A stretch of 64,000 nt of DNA from UTCFX2 sp963827155 (lineage in GTDB: Bacteria > Chloroflexota > Anaerolineae > Anaerolineales > UBA4823), in contig CAWGZV010000001.1 in the NCBI GenBank assembly GCA_963827155.1, positions 62,001 through 126,000 of the forward strand, written 5' to 3'. Each line of letters opens with the position of its first letter. Within the stretch, counting starts at the first letter, position 1. The translations under genes were made by a program, and so were the position numbers. Under the pieces are notes generated by a model that saw nothing but the letters and a program-made list of their open reading frames with translations, did no database searches and was not told the origin of the DNA. Positions 47,053-55,983 of this stretch are shown in pieces.

Positions 47053-47820
47053 ATGCTGAACAACCCAACGGATAATTCCTGGACTCCGCCGCCGTCGAAG
47101 CTGGTACTGTATGAACAGACTGTGCATCTCTGGCGCCTGCGGCTCGATAGGATGGCTGGGGAGATTGAAGCCTTATCTTCCTTACTAAATCGCGAAGAGC
47201 GCGAGCGCGCCGAGAGATATGTGTTTTCACGAGACCGGAATTCCTTCATTTCTCGGCGAGGAATCTTGCGGGAGCTGCTTTCGGAATACCTGGATCTGCC
47301 TGCCTCGAAAATTCAACTAGGCTTTAATAAATTCGGAAAGCCGCATCTTGAACCAGAAGATTCCCTTTATTTCAACATTTCCCATTCAGCCGGATTGGCG
47401 GTTTTCGCTTTTTCGCGTTCTACGGCAGTAGGCGTCGATATTGAGCGATGGCGAGCCGATTTCGATCTGTTGAAGTTAGCCAAGCATTATTTTTCTGAGG
47501 TAGAGGTAAAGGCTTTAGAATCAATGCCTGCCGATGATCGGATTGCCGGATTTTACGCAGGTTGGACCCGCAAGGAAGCGTTTATCAAAGCCCATGGAGA
47601 AGGGTTATCGCTGCCCCTCGATCTCTTCGATGTCAGTCTGCTGCCAGGTGAGCAGGCTGGACTGCTTGCAACGCGTGGCGATTTGGAGCCCGCGGATCAG
47701 TGGACGATGAAAGATATCGAGATTGATCCGGGTTTTTCGGCCGCGCTGGTGGTTCGAGGGAAACCATTGGAGTATCATTGTTGGGAAGTTGTGAATCCAA
47801 TCACTCGAGGAAGAGCATGA
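47053..47820 (+). CDS. Sfp-type 4'-phosphopantetheinyl transferase
   Basis: 255 residues with Sfp-family motifs: FNKFGKPHLEP, FNISHSAGLAVFAFS, VGVDIERWR (metal-binding Asp and Glu) and WTRKEAFIKAHGEGL. It attaches phosphopantetheine from CoA to the serine of carrier domains. It is the only such gene in the window and a natural partner for the PKS ACP and NRPS PCP at 0-7.5 kb, although it is embedded in the zinc-ribbon island. It overlaps the next gene by 4 bases (ATGA). Confidence 0.95.
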   Translation: MLNNPTDNSWTPPPSKLVLYEQTVHLWRLRLDRMAGEIEALSSLLNREERERAERYVFSRDRNSFISRRGILRELLSEYLDLPASKIQLGFNKFGKPHLEPEDSLYFNISHSAGLAVFAFSRSTAVGVDIERWRADFDLLKLAKHYFSEVEVKALESMPADDRIAGFYAGWTRKEAFIKAHGEGLSLPLDLFDVSLLPGEQAGLLATRGDLEPADQWTMKDIEIDPGFSAALVVRGKPLEYHCWEVVNPITRGRA

Positions 47821-48914
47821 CCCAAGAAACGCTCGGTTTTGTAAAGCTGGAATGGACGTGCCCAAAATGCGGCAGCCGCAATCCTGGTCCGGAAAAGACG
47901 TGCAGAAATTGCGGCGCCCCTCAGCCCGAGAATGTTGCTTTCGAGCAGGCGGCCGGAGAGACCGCCAGGCAAGATGAAGCGCTCAAGAAAATTGTTGCAA
48001 AGGGACCAGATATCCACTGCCCGTTTTGTGGGACGCGCAATGCCGCGGATGCAGATGTGTGTTCGCAGTGCGGCGGAGATTTAAAATCGGGCGTCCGCCG
48101 CGAATCTGGCAAAGTTGTTGGTGCGTACCAGGTTGCGGCAGAAAAACAAATCGCCTGCCCGAATTGCCACGTAGAAAATCCTGAAAGCTCGCTAATTTGC
48201 AAACAATGTGGGGCTCCGCTAAAACGTGAATCGGTCCCGCAGGCTGCACCGATTAGCGCTCCAGCACGCAAAGGGATTCCGCAGAATTTTATCGCGATCG
48301 GGGTTTTTGTTGGATTGGCGCTGCTGTGCGTAATTGGAATCGCAGCCTATATCATGCTCTCCTCGCCGCGCGAGAGCAAACTGGCCTCTGTAGCTCAAGT
48401 TGAATGGCAGGCTCGGGTACCGGTGGAAGAATTGGGTCCGGTCCAACACCAAGACTGGCAAAATGAAATCCCTCAAGAGGCGGAGATCGGACAATGTCAG
48501 GATCGCGTTTTTCAAGTCCTCAACACCCAGCCGCCGGTCGGCAATTTTAATAAAATCTGCGGCACTCCGTACACCATCGACACTGGTTCTGGAGTAGGGC
48601 AGGTCGTTCAAGATTGCCAGTTTGAAGTCCTAAAACCATACTGCGATTATGTGGTCGAGGAATGGCGCGTGGTCGACGAGGTTTCCCAGGCAGGGAGAGA
48701 TTTGAATCCGGTGCTCCCAAAACCCCAGCTGGATTCCGATCAGCGCCTCGGTCAGGGATCGATCAGCGCCATCGTGGTCTTCGAATCGGGCGATAACGAA
48801 TATACTTACAGAGTGTCCGACCTAAATGAATTCCAGCAATTTGCTGTTGGCAGTCATTGGCAGTTGAAACTCAATGCACTGGGGCAAATTGTCTCAGTTG
48901 AGCCCGCTCCTTAA
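47817..48914 (+). CDS. Triple zinc-ribbon membrane protein
   Basis: 365 residues from ATG 47817, preceded by GAGGAAG and overlapping the stop of the phosphopantetheinyl transferase. Three zinc ribbons (CPKCGSRNPGPEKTCRNCG, CPFCGTRNAADADVCSQCG, CPNCHVENPESSLICKQCG) precede one membrane helix at ~160-183 (FIAIGVFVGLALLCVIGIAA). The exported C-terminus (~185-365) has four Cys and no domain that I recognise. It is the last gene of the island and is followed by a terminator. It has the same ribbon-helix-exported domain plan as the 41.7 kb protein. Confidence 0.85.
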   Translation: MTQETLGFVKLEWTCPKCGSRNPGPEKTCRNCGAPQPENVAFEQAAGETARQDEALKKIVAKGPDIHCPFCGTRNAADADVCSQCGGDLKSGVRRESGKVVGAYQVAAEKQIACPNCHVENPESSLICKQCGAPLKRESVPQAAPISAPARKGIPQNFIAIGVFVGLALLCVIGIAAYIMLSSPRESKLASVAQVEWQARVPVEELGPVQHQDWQNEIPQEAEIGQCQDRVFQVLNTQPPVGNFNKICGTPYTIDTGSGVGQVVQDCQFEVLKPYCDYVVEEWRVVDEVSQAGRDLNPVLPKPQLDSDQRLGQGSISAIVVFESGDNEYTYRVSDLNEFQQFAVGSHWQLKLNALGQIVSVEPAP

Positions 48915-48918
48915 GAAA

Positions 48919-48945
48919 GGGACCGGCGAAGCCTCCACCGGTCCC
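48919..48945 (-). terminator. Bidirectional hairpin between convergent genes
   Basis: GGGACCGG (48919-48926) pairs with CCGGTCCC (48938-48945) around an 11-base loop. Read on the minus strand it is followed by TTTCTT. It lies between the stop codons of the triple zinc-ribbon gene and the ammonia-lyase gene. Confidence 0.6.
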
Positions 48946-48979
48946 GAGATTTGATCGGTCGGATCAGGCTGCTTTGGCA

Positions 48980-50503
48980 TTATTCCAGGCTGCCGATCAC
49001 CGATTCGACCTTCTCGAGGATTTCGCAAGATCGCACTAATTCCTTCATCTTATTGTGATCGGCATAGAGCGGTCGGTCTTCATCTAAATGCGCCACATAA
49101 TTGCGTATCACCTGGCGAGCAGTCTCAACCCCTTGACCTGGCGTGAAATCGCGAAAATCCAGGGCCTGGGCTGCAGCCATGAACTCAATTCCGAGGACCC
49201 CGCAGGCATTTTCCAGGATCTGACCGTTCTTGATCGCTGTGTTCATCCCCATCGATACAAAATCTTCCTGATCGGCGGCGGCGGGGATTGAGCCAATGCT
49301 TGCTGGTGCGGAAAGGATGCGCTGCTCGACGATCAGGGTATCGGCGGTGTACTGGCTGAGCATCATCCCAGAGAACATGCCCGCACCTTTGGTTAAGAAA
49401 GCAGGTAATCCGACGCTCAGGGCTGGATTGGTCAGGCGGTTCAACCGCCGTTCGGACAGCACGCATATCATGGTAATTGCCGCCCCGACCAGATCCATCG
49501 GCAGCGAAACCGGGGATCCCTGGAAGTTCGCACCAGTGAGCGTCAAATTGAATTCCGGCAGCCAGATAGGATTATCCCCGACGCCATTTAATTCGATTTC
49601 AACCTGGCTTCTCGCATAGGCAACCGCATCGTGAGCCGCTCCGATTACCTGTGGTGACGAGCGCATCGAGTAGGCATCCTGCACTTTGGTCTTGATCTTT
49701 CCAGTAACCAGATCGCTTCCTTCAATACATTTCCTGATAGCGCCAGCAGACCGAATCGCCCCGCTGAACCCGCGCAGCTGGTGCAGGCGGATATCGTAGG
49801 GTTTCATATTCGCGAGCAGCGCTTCCAGGCTCATCGCGCAGGCGATCTCTGCCTGTTTAAGCCAGCGATTCGTATCGAAGAGATGAATCGCGCTCATCGC
49901 AGTGAGCAAATTCGACCCGTTGATTGCCGCCAGGCCGTCGCGCGCTTGCAAACCGGGGATTGGAATGCCTGCAAGCTCCATTGCCTGATGACCTGGGTAG
50001 CGACCGCCCTGGTAGTATGCCTCGCCCTCACCCATTAACAGCAGTGCAATTTGAGACATCGGTGCGAGATCACCGCATGCCCCAACGGATCCACGCTGGC
50101 AGACGACGGGCGTGACGCCTTTGTTGAGCATTTCCACCAGAGTCAGTGTGATCTCTGGTCGGCAGCCAGAATTGCCGTGGGCATGTACATTGATGCGGCC
50201 AGCCATTGCACCGCGCACATATTCAATTGGAGCCGGATCGCCAATCCCGGCAGCATGGTTGTAGATTAAAAATCGCTGGAACTGCTGTACTTGATCGTCA
50301 TTCAGCACGACTTCAGAGAACTCACCGATGCCAGTGTTCGTCCCATACATGATTTCGTGCGCGGCGATCTTCTCTTCAAGCATTGCTCTGCAGCGCTTGA
50401 TTCGTTCAAGTGCTTCGGGGTGCAGAGAAACCTTTTCTCTACCGCGTGCGATCCGAACCAGTTTCTCTACGGTTAATCCGGTCCCGTCCAGAACAATCGT
50501 CAT
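48980..50503 (-). CDS. HAL/PAL-family aromatic amino acid ammonia-lyase homologue, Cys in MIO motif
   Basis: 507 residues, the normal length for histidine ammonia-lyase relatives. The self-forming MIO cofactor normally comes from Ala-Ser-Gly; here the sequence is GSVGACGDLAPMSQ, with a codon TGC for Cys. Other conserved parts are YGTNTGIGEF (catalytic Tyr), AINGSNLLTAMSA, QDAYSMRSSPQVIGAAHD and the QEDFVSMGMN block. Cys can also form MIO in mutants of known enzymes, so it may be active. Substrate (His, Phe, Tyr or other) cannot be fixed. No hut or phenylpropanoid genes are near; it stands alone, divergent from a DMT exporter. Confidence 0.87.
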   Translation of the reverse strand: MTIVLDGTGLTVEKLVRIARGREKVSLHPEALERIKRCRAMLEEKIAAHEIMYGTNTGIGEFSEVVLNDDQVQQFQRFLIYNHAAGIGDPAPIEYVRGAMAGRINVHAHGNSGCRPEITLTLVEMLNKGVTPVVCQRGSVGACGDLAPMSQIALLLMGEGEAYYQGGRYPGHQAMELAGIPIPGLQARDGLAAINGSNLLTAMSAIHLFDTNRWLKQAEIACAMSLEALLANMKPYDIRLHQLRGFSGAIRSAGAIRKCIEGSDLVTGKIKTKVQDAYSMRSSPQVIGAAHDAVAYARSQVEIELNGVGDNPIWLPEFNLTLTGANFQGSPVSLPMDLVGAAITMICVLSERRLNRLTNPALSVGLPAFLTKGAGMFSGMMLSQYTADTLIVEQRILSAPASIGSIPAAADQEDFVSMGMNTAIKNGQILENACGVLGIEFMAAAQALDFRDFTPGQGVETARQVIRNYVAHLDEDRPLYADHNKMKELVRSCEILEKVESVIGSLE

Positions 50504-50747
50504 TTTATTTCTCCTGTGTCTCGAATCATTATTTGGGATGCGGTTTTTGTTTCCAAATTGGATGATGAGGTCGTATTTTGCTACTATAGCTTAGCGCAGA
50601 TTTGGGGTTTGGACAAGTGATTAAAATCAGTGAAACCCAGATAGGAACTTCCCTTTTACGGCTATCTATAGAATCTCATTTGGATTGAAACCATCGCTTT
50701 GAGAACCCGGTGGTAAGATTGGGCAATAAAAAAACTGGACAACCTCA

Positions 50748-51713
50748 TTGAACACACCGACAACAAAAACCTCCGGCATTTCTGAATTATCGCGCGGCTA
50801 TACCATTTGCCTGATAGCAACTGTGCTCTGGTCATCGACCGCAATCTTTATCCGCTATTTAACGGTAAATTACCAGATCCCCCCTTTAGTCCTGGCATTT
50901 TGGCGGGACCTATTCCTGGCGATTGTCCTCGGGACAATTTTTTTAATCTTCAATCCATTAAGGCTGCGCCTGCCGCGAAGCGATTTTAAATTTATATTGC
51001 TGTACGGTTTCATCCTCAGTCTGTTTAATTCTCTCTGGACTGTATCTGTGGCTTTAAACGGCGCTGCGGTATCAACTGTGCTTGCCTACAGTTCGGCGGC
51101 GTTCACCGCAGTGCTGGGCTGGCGGCTGTTCGGAGAAAAGCTCGGGGCGTTAAAGATTATCGCCGTAACCCTCAGCCTCTTAGGATGTGTTTTCGTTTCC
51201 GGCGCTTACAACGCAGCTGCCTGGCAGCTAAACCCGATTGGCGTGGTCACCGGGCTTGCCTCTGGTTTAGGTTTTGCTGGCTACAGCCTGATGGGCAAAG
51301 CCGCCTCCGATCGCTCGATCAACCCCTGGACAGCCCTGGTCTACACTTTTGGGATTGCGGCTGTTTTCATTTTCATTTATAACCTGCTTTCCGCCTGGCT
51401 GCCTGCCGGCGTCGCTTCACTCAACCTGTTCTGGCTTGGCAGTGCCTGGATTGGCTGGCTGATGCTCTTCATTCTGGCGATCGGACCAACCGTTGGCGGT
51501 TACGGTTTATACACCGTCAGCCTGACCTACCTCCCTGCCAGCGTAGCGAATATTATCGCCACCCTCGAACCGATGATGACAGCCGCACTGGCGTATATCT
51601 TCCTAGGGGAACGGTTCACCGCGCCCCAGGTGATTGGCAGCATATTGATCATCAGCGGCGTCATCGTGATTCGGCTCAGCCAGGAACGGCCTGGGATTCC
51701 GGAACCTGTGTGA
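50748..51713 (+). CDS. EamA/DMT-family transporter
   Basis: 321 residues starting at a TTG (no ATG or good ribosome-binding site upstream), with about ten membrane helices in two EamA repeats (CLIATVLWSSTAIFIRYL, RDLFLAIVLGTIF; second repeat PASVANIIATLEPMMTAALA and FLGERFTAPQVIGSILII). It is predicted to export a small metabolite or amino acid. Its 3' end overlaps the converging polymerase-like gene by 38 bases. It is divergent from the ammonia-lyase gene, so a shared regulatory region is possible. Confidence 0.85.
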   Translation: MNTPTTKTSGISELSRGYTICLIATVLWSSTAIFIRYLTVNYQIPPLVLAFWRDLFLAIVLGTIFLIFNPLRLRLPRSDFKFILLYGFILSLFNSLWTVSVALNGAAVSTVLAYSSAAFTAVLGWRLFGEKLGALKIIAVTLSLLGCVFVSGAYNAAAWQLNPIGVVTGLASGLGFAGYSLMGKAASDRSINPWTALVYTFGIAAVFIFIYNLLSAWLPAGVASLNLFWLGSAWIGWLMLFILAIGPTVGGYGLYTVSLTYLPASVANIIATLEPMMTAALAYIFLGERFTAPQVIGSILIISGVIVIRLSQERPGIPEPV

Positions 51714-54000
51714 GCAAGGCAGGATAAGCGCTGTTTTTAGACTGTAAGTCTCTCAAACTGAGCTGGTGCGCCGGATGCCTCTGCGCCAGACCGGCAACAA
51801 GCTCCTCGCTCAGTCCAAACGGTTCAAGCACGGTATGTGCGGCGCGCACCAGCAGCGTTGCATAACGTTCCAGGTCAAGACTGCGCGGGTCAGGAGCTTC
51901 CGGCAGATCCCAGGCGTAGACGCCCGGTCTGCCGAGCGTGTAAACAAAGCGCACCTGCTGCCCGGGCCGCATGGATTTCCCAGCCGCCTGGAGCTGTTGA
52001 AGCGCTCGCGCTACGGGTGACAGCGCTTTATATTCCTCGATCTCGCGGCTCAGCCGCTGGCTTACCACCAGCTCTTCAAGCGGCGCTTTCCCGGCTCGCA
52101 GGTCTGCCAGGCGCCGGCGCAGCAGCATCATTGCCCGCCGCATCCCGGTCCGAGGGCGCTCACTCTTGTGTTTTTGTGCAATCAGCTCCAGCATTGCCAT
52201 CTGGGTGTCGGCGATATAGGACGGCGTGTCGCCGCGCCGCGCCTCGATCCCGCGCACTTTCATTGAACCATCTCGAAAGACACCAAAGTAGCGGTTTGCG
52301 ACCGGGACCCGCGCATCCACTCTGGAGGGCAGAAAGGCAACCCAATCGTAAATCCCATCCAGCGAGATTGGCAGACCGGTGCGGCGGGAGATCTCTTCCA
52401 ACAGGGGCTGAAAATCGGGGACCTCTTTTGCCTCCGGCTTCTTTACCCACAAGCCGTCCACATAGAGATGCAGCACCGTGAAGCCCATATCCTCCGCTGC
52501 TTCCTTGGCGCGCATCAGCGCTTCTCGCCCGTAGGCCGTTACCGCCTCGTGGGCTTCGATCCTCCCAAATCGGGCGTTTTTGTAGCCGAGGTAGCCGAAG
52601 CAGGTTACCAGCAGCCACTTATGAGCAGAGGCGCGCGCCTGGTAGGCTTTCCGGCGCGGGTCCCAGACCGGCATCTCGGCCAGCTGCAGCTTGAGCGCCA
52701 GGCGCTTATCCAGCAGGGGAGCCAGCGTCTTGGGGATCAATCCGGGCTCCTCTCCTTCTCCAGGCTCCTCGATGCGTTCCAGACGCTGGGCGGACGGGCG
52801 CTGGCCCTGCACCGTCTCGGGCGAGATGTTGAATTTCACCATGATCCCCGGGTACATGGAGACAAAGTCGATCCCGCCGACATCGCGGTGAAGACCGACC
52901 AGCGGCTGGTAAACCAGCCCGCCCTGGTCTGCGGCAACCAGGTCCAGGGCAGTTTTTGGGCGCTCGGCTTGCTGCTTATGCCAGGGTACCAGGATTTGCT
53001 CGCGCAGGGCGGTGACCATCTGCATCGCAGATATGCCAGACCCGGGCGAGACCCGCGCCGAGGTCTGTATCGGCAGGCTGGTAATGCGCGCCGCCTCCAG
53101 GACTCCCTCCAGCTCGTAGTCGCCCCACAGCATGGCGTTGCCGCGGTCGATGTGGCAGCGCCCATACAGGTGCACCTGGCGCCCGCGGTATACAATCTGA
53201 CCGTAGGAAAAATAGGAAATCTCTGGATGGTGGGCCGGCTGGCGGCGCGTATCGCGGTTGAGCGGCAGCGCCAGCCCCAACGCGATGGAGCGCTCTAACA
53301 GGCGGGGCAGCAGCCAGGTGTCGCCCCAGGTGGTGAGCAGCAGGTCGGGATCGTGCCGCAGCAGGATGGCGCCCAGGTTCACCAGAAATGGGCGCTCTGG
53401 CTCCAGGGCAAGCTGGTAAACGTTTTGGATTGGGCCGCGGAAGCGCCCAGCCCGCAGGGTGACCCGCCGGGGGGATTGGCGGTTAGGGTCGGCATCCAGC
53501 TCGAGCTGCAGAATGCGCAAGGGCGGCGGCGGAGGTTCCAGCTCCCAGGGCGTGTCGAGCGCCTCAATCGACTGGACAGCCCCCTCGTCGTCTGTTTGGA
53601 TCCGGCAGCGGGCCAGCGGGAACAGGCTGTGGCGCGCCGCGTAGCGCAGCGGTAGAGCGATATCGGCATCAAAATAGTTCAGCTCGGGGAAAGCCTCTGC
53701 AGCCTGTTCGAAAACACTGAGCTGGGAGGGCGGATCGGGCAGAGTGACTGCCAGCACCGTGAGAGGACCCTGGGTAAAGATATCGCGGCGTTCCTCCCGC
53801 CGCAGGGATGGCTCAGCCGGGTGGCTCTGCAGCCAGCGCCACAACGCCCGCAGGCGAGGCGCCGGTCCTGCGGCATAAAAGGTCACTGGAAAAGCCTGCT
53901 GCAGGCGCCTGCGTTCTCCATCTTCACCCACCAGCCAAAGAGAGACGCCGATCTGCGGCTCCGGATATAGATCCAGCAGCCAGCCAGTCAGCGTGTTCAC
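51676..54000 (-). CDS. B-family DNA polymerase homologue, catalytic motifs degraded
   Basis: 774 residues. Motif A is recognisable (GIDFVSMYPGIM, Asp kept; usual SLYPSI). Motif B reads KWLLVTCFGYLGY where Asn-Ser is usual. Motif C is LYVDGLWV instead of YGDTDS, so the second catalytic Asp is lost. In the exonuclease region Exo I has LQLELDADP (Glu/Asp swapped), the Exo II Asp appears as Leu in TWLLPRL, and Exo III has YELE for YxxxD. This suggests neither synthesis nor proofreading. Archaeal and some bacterial inactivated PolB (PolB2-like) proteins are known, and this looks like that group. The gene is the last of a three-gene operon, starting by overlap (ATGA) after the small helical protein. 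Confidence 0.88.
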   Translation of the reverse strand: MNTLTGWLLDLYPEPQIGVSLWLVGEDGERRRLQQAFPVTFYAAGPAPRLRALWRWLQSHPAEPSLRREERRDIFTQGPLTVLAVTLPDPPSQLSVFEQAAEAFPELNYFDADIALPLRYAARHSLFPLARCRIQTDDEGAVQSIEALDTPWELEPPPPPLRILQLELDADPNRQSPRRVTLRAGRFRGPIQNVYQLALEPERPFLVNLGAILLRHDPDLLLTTWGDTWLLPRLLERSIALGLALPLNRDTRRQPAHHPEISYFSYGQIVYRGRQVHLYGRCHIDRGNAMLWGDYELEGVLEAARITSLPIQTSARVSPGSGISAMQMVTALREQILVPWHKQQAERPKTALDLVAADQGGLVYQPLVGLHRDVGGIDFVSMYPGIMVKFNISPETVQGQRPSAQRLERIEEPGEGEEPGLIPKTLAPLLDKRLALKLQLAEMPVWDPRRKAYQARASAHKWLLVTCFGYLGYKNARFGRIEAHEAVTAYGREALMRAKEAAEDMGFTVLHLYVDGLWVKKPEAKEVPDFQPLLEEISRRTGLPISLDGIYDWVAFLPSRVDARVPVANRYFGVFRDGSMKVRGIEARRGDTPSYIADTQMAMLELIAQKHKSERPRTGMRRAMMLLRRRLADLRAGKAPLEELVVSQRLSREIEEYKALSPVARALQQLQAAGKSMRPGQQVRFVYTLGRPGVYAWDLPEAPDPRSLDLERYATLLVRAAHTVLEPFGLSEELVAGLAQRHPAHQLSLRDLQSKNSAYPALLTQVPESQAVPG

Positions 54001-54329
54001 GTTTCTCCTGGGAAAATGTCCTCAAGGTTAAAATCTGGCGTGTTTCGGTCTGTGGGGGGCTCAAACAACCCGGCATCGCCTCCCAGTTCCGCGAGGATCC
54101 TCTCCAGGCGCTGGACGCGCTTGTGCTCCTCCACCAGCATGGACAGCAGGAAGGTCTCAAAGGGCAGGGGGTGGGCTGCATAGGCTGCCGCGGCCAGGTG
54201 TTGGTGGGCAGAAGCAAAAAGATCATCCAATGCAAGCTGGTCGCTGCGCCGCAGGGCGCGGCGAAAGCGGTTGAACGATTCCTGCTCTTGCAGGAAAGCC
54301 TGGGTGATGGAAGGTAAGGTGCGTCCCAT
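53997..54329 (-). CDS. Small helical protein of PolB-like cassette
   Basis: 110 residues, nearly all predicted helix: QEQESFNRFRRALRRSDQLA, then LFASAHQHLAAAAYAAH and LLSMLVEEHKRVQRLERIL, followed by an acidic tail (DFNLEDIF). There is no catalytic or metal motif beyond scattered His/Glu. It sits 9 bases after the RecA-like gene and overlaps the polymerase-like start by 4 bases, so it should be made with both. It could bridge the two larger proteins. No family name is known to me. Confidence 0.75.
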   Translation of the reverse strand: MGRTLPSITQAFLQEQESFNRFRRALRRSDQLALDDLFASAHQHLAAAAYAAHPLPFETFLLSMLVEEHKRVQRLERILAELGGDAGLFEPPTDRNTPDFNLEDIFPGET

Positions 54330-54338
54330 GTCAGCCTC

Positions 54339-54929
54339 CTAGAATAAGCCGGGCTGCAGCGAACCCGGCAGTCGTTTTGATCTATCGGCATCGCCCTCTT
54401 GAAGCCAGAGCGAATCGGCGGCTTGAAGGACGATCTCCAGCAGGCCGGTAGGATCGGTTTGAGTTGGCTGGGGCGGGCGGATGCTGACTGCTACAGGCGC
54501 CAGCTGGCACAGCGCTTTCAGGTGGCCCAGGCAGGCTTCAATCAGGCGCCGGCGCTCTTCCAGCGGGGCGCTTTCGTCATAGAACGTATCCAGCAGGTCG
54601 ATCACCAGGGTTGGGTTCGGCCCCGGCGCCGTTTCCTCCAACAGGGCCAGCATCTGGTAGCAGGTGAAGGCCCGCGCGATCCGAATGCGTCCCAGCGCGG
54701 CATAAAGATCTGGGGCATTCAACCCGCGCAGGGTGCGCGCGACCTCCCGGGCGTTAAAGCGGTTGCCGCCGTCCAGCACTCGCAGGGGTGTGTGCATTGC
54801 CAGGCGAGCGGTGAAATCGAGCATGGCCCGGCTGGCGGCGTGCGGCCCACTCAGCACCAGCAGAGGATATGGCGCGCTCGTGCGCTGGATCCAGGTATCG
54901 GTCGGGAGAGTATCTTGGAGGGCGTTCAT
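54339..54929 (-). CDS. RecA/RadA-like ATPase-fold protein without Walker A lysine
   Basis: 196 residues. The core has VLSGPHAASRAMLDFTARLA where a RecA-like ATPase would have GxxxxGKT; the Lys and Thr are missing. A Walker B-like strand NPTLVIDLLDTFYD and a RecA/RadA-family stretch LDGGNRFNAREVARTLRG are still present. It is likely a RecA-fold protein that does not hydrolyse ATP. It is first in the operon with the small helical protein and the polymerase-like gene. A role in DNA handling is inferred from these partners. Confidence 0.78.
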   Translation of the reverse strand: MNALQDTLPTDTWIQRTSAPYPLLVLSGPHAASRAMLDFTARLAMHTPLRVLDGGNRFNAREVARTLRGLNAPDLYAALGRIRIARAFTCYQMLALLEETAPGPNPTLVIDLLDTFYDESAPLEERRRLIEACLGHLKALCQLAPVAVSIRPPQPTQTDPTGLLEIVLQAADSLWLQEGDADRSKRLPGSLQPGLF

Positions 54930-55059
54930 GCCCCCAGGATAGCTTAAACAGACGGCTGGTTCAATTCCCCCAGGTGGGTGAGCGCGGGGGAGGTAGGGAC
55001 TAACCCGATGGGGGAGCCAGCGGTAGGGAGGGAGAGCAGCGGCTGCCGATATGCGGCGG

Positions 55060-55966
55060 TTACTGCCGGGTGGGGATTGACTGTTCGATCAAATCGATCA
55101 GCTCGCTTACCGAACTGCCTTCGAAAGGGTACTGAAGCAAATAGACGTTGGATTGGCTTGCTACGGCTGAGACCAGCTCAAAATGCGACCGGTTCAGGTC
55201 AAGTCCGTCGATCAGGCGGAGGAAGCTGGTGTGTTCGTGGATCTTCCGAAATTTATCTTGACCTTCCAGGCGCTTGATCTGGCTGCCAGGTGTCGACCCT
55301 CGGTCCAGGACGATGATGTTCTCGAGAGGGAATGGCGCATCGCTGAAGGAATTTCCTAATGGGAGAGCTACCTTTTCCAACTTTTCGTGAACGCGAAAGG
55401 TTTTTTGAACTTCGGTCTCTAATTCTTCCAGCGTATGAGGCCATAGCTAAATCGCAGGACGGCCTGGCTCAACCCAGTATTTGGAGTTCTGGATATTTCC
55501 GAACAGCAGTGACCTCATCGGTTATTACAGGGTAGCCTCGCTGGGCAAAGCCAGCGGAGAGGGTGGATTTCCCGCTCTTAGACACACCGAGTAAAGATAG
55601 GGCGCTGGCGTTCCGGATTACTGTGGCGCCGTGGAGGACCAGGAATCCTCGTTGAAGGAGCAACGAGATCAAAGAAGTGGTCAGTAAGAAATGGCGGACA
55701 TCGGCTTCATTCCAGCCTGGGCTGTTTGTGATAATGATCTCTTGTCCACCCAACGAAAGATAGCGAGCGATACCAGGGATATCGATCAGCACGGCGCCTG
55801 GCTGGGCCTGGAACATTGTCCCTGAAAAGCGTGCATCGGTAAGTCTTTCCGGAGTATCGCCAAATCGGATGAACGCATCTGGTATCGAGCCAGGTGGGGC
55901 AGGCTTGAGCTCCGGCAGATCGATCTCAGAGCTGAGGATGAGTTCAAAGACCTGAAAGCTGTTCAT
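55060..55966 (-). CDS. HPr kinase-like protein 2 of lasso cluster, frameshifted
   Basis: The first part, 55966-55469, has an N-terminal beta region and HGATVIRNASALSLLGVSKS then GKSTL (P-loop), HprK-like LHGA and VITDEVTAV. The frame stops at PELQILG. Other frames continue with LWPHTLEELETEVQKTF and RVHEKLEKVALPLGNSF, and the block VLDRGSTPGSQIKRLEG to 55060. At least one, probably two, indels near 55440-55470 split it. Related kinases in lasso-peptide clusters phosphorylate the precursor (PadeK/ThcoK type). It begins 17 bases after the stop of the first kinase. Confidence 0.8.
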
Positions 55967-55983
55967 GGTTGGATGAGTCGAAA

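Noticed and set aside
51676..54000. Ordinary active DNA polymerase II
   Set aside because: Motif C lacks the second Asp and exonuclease motifs are degraded, so replication activity should not be assumed.
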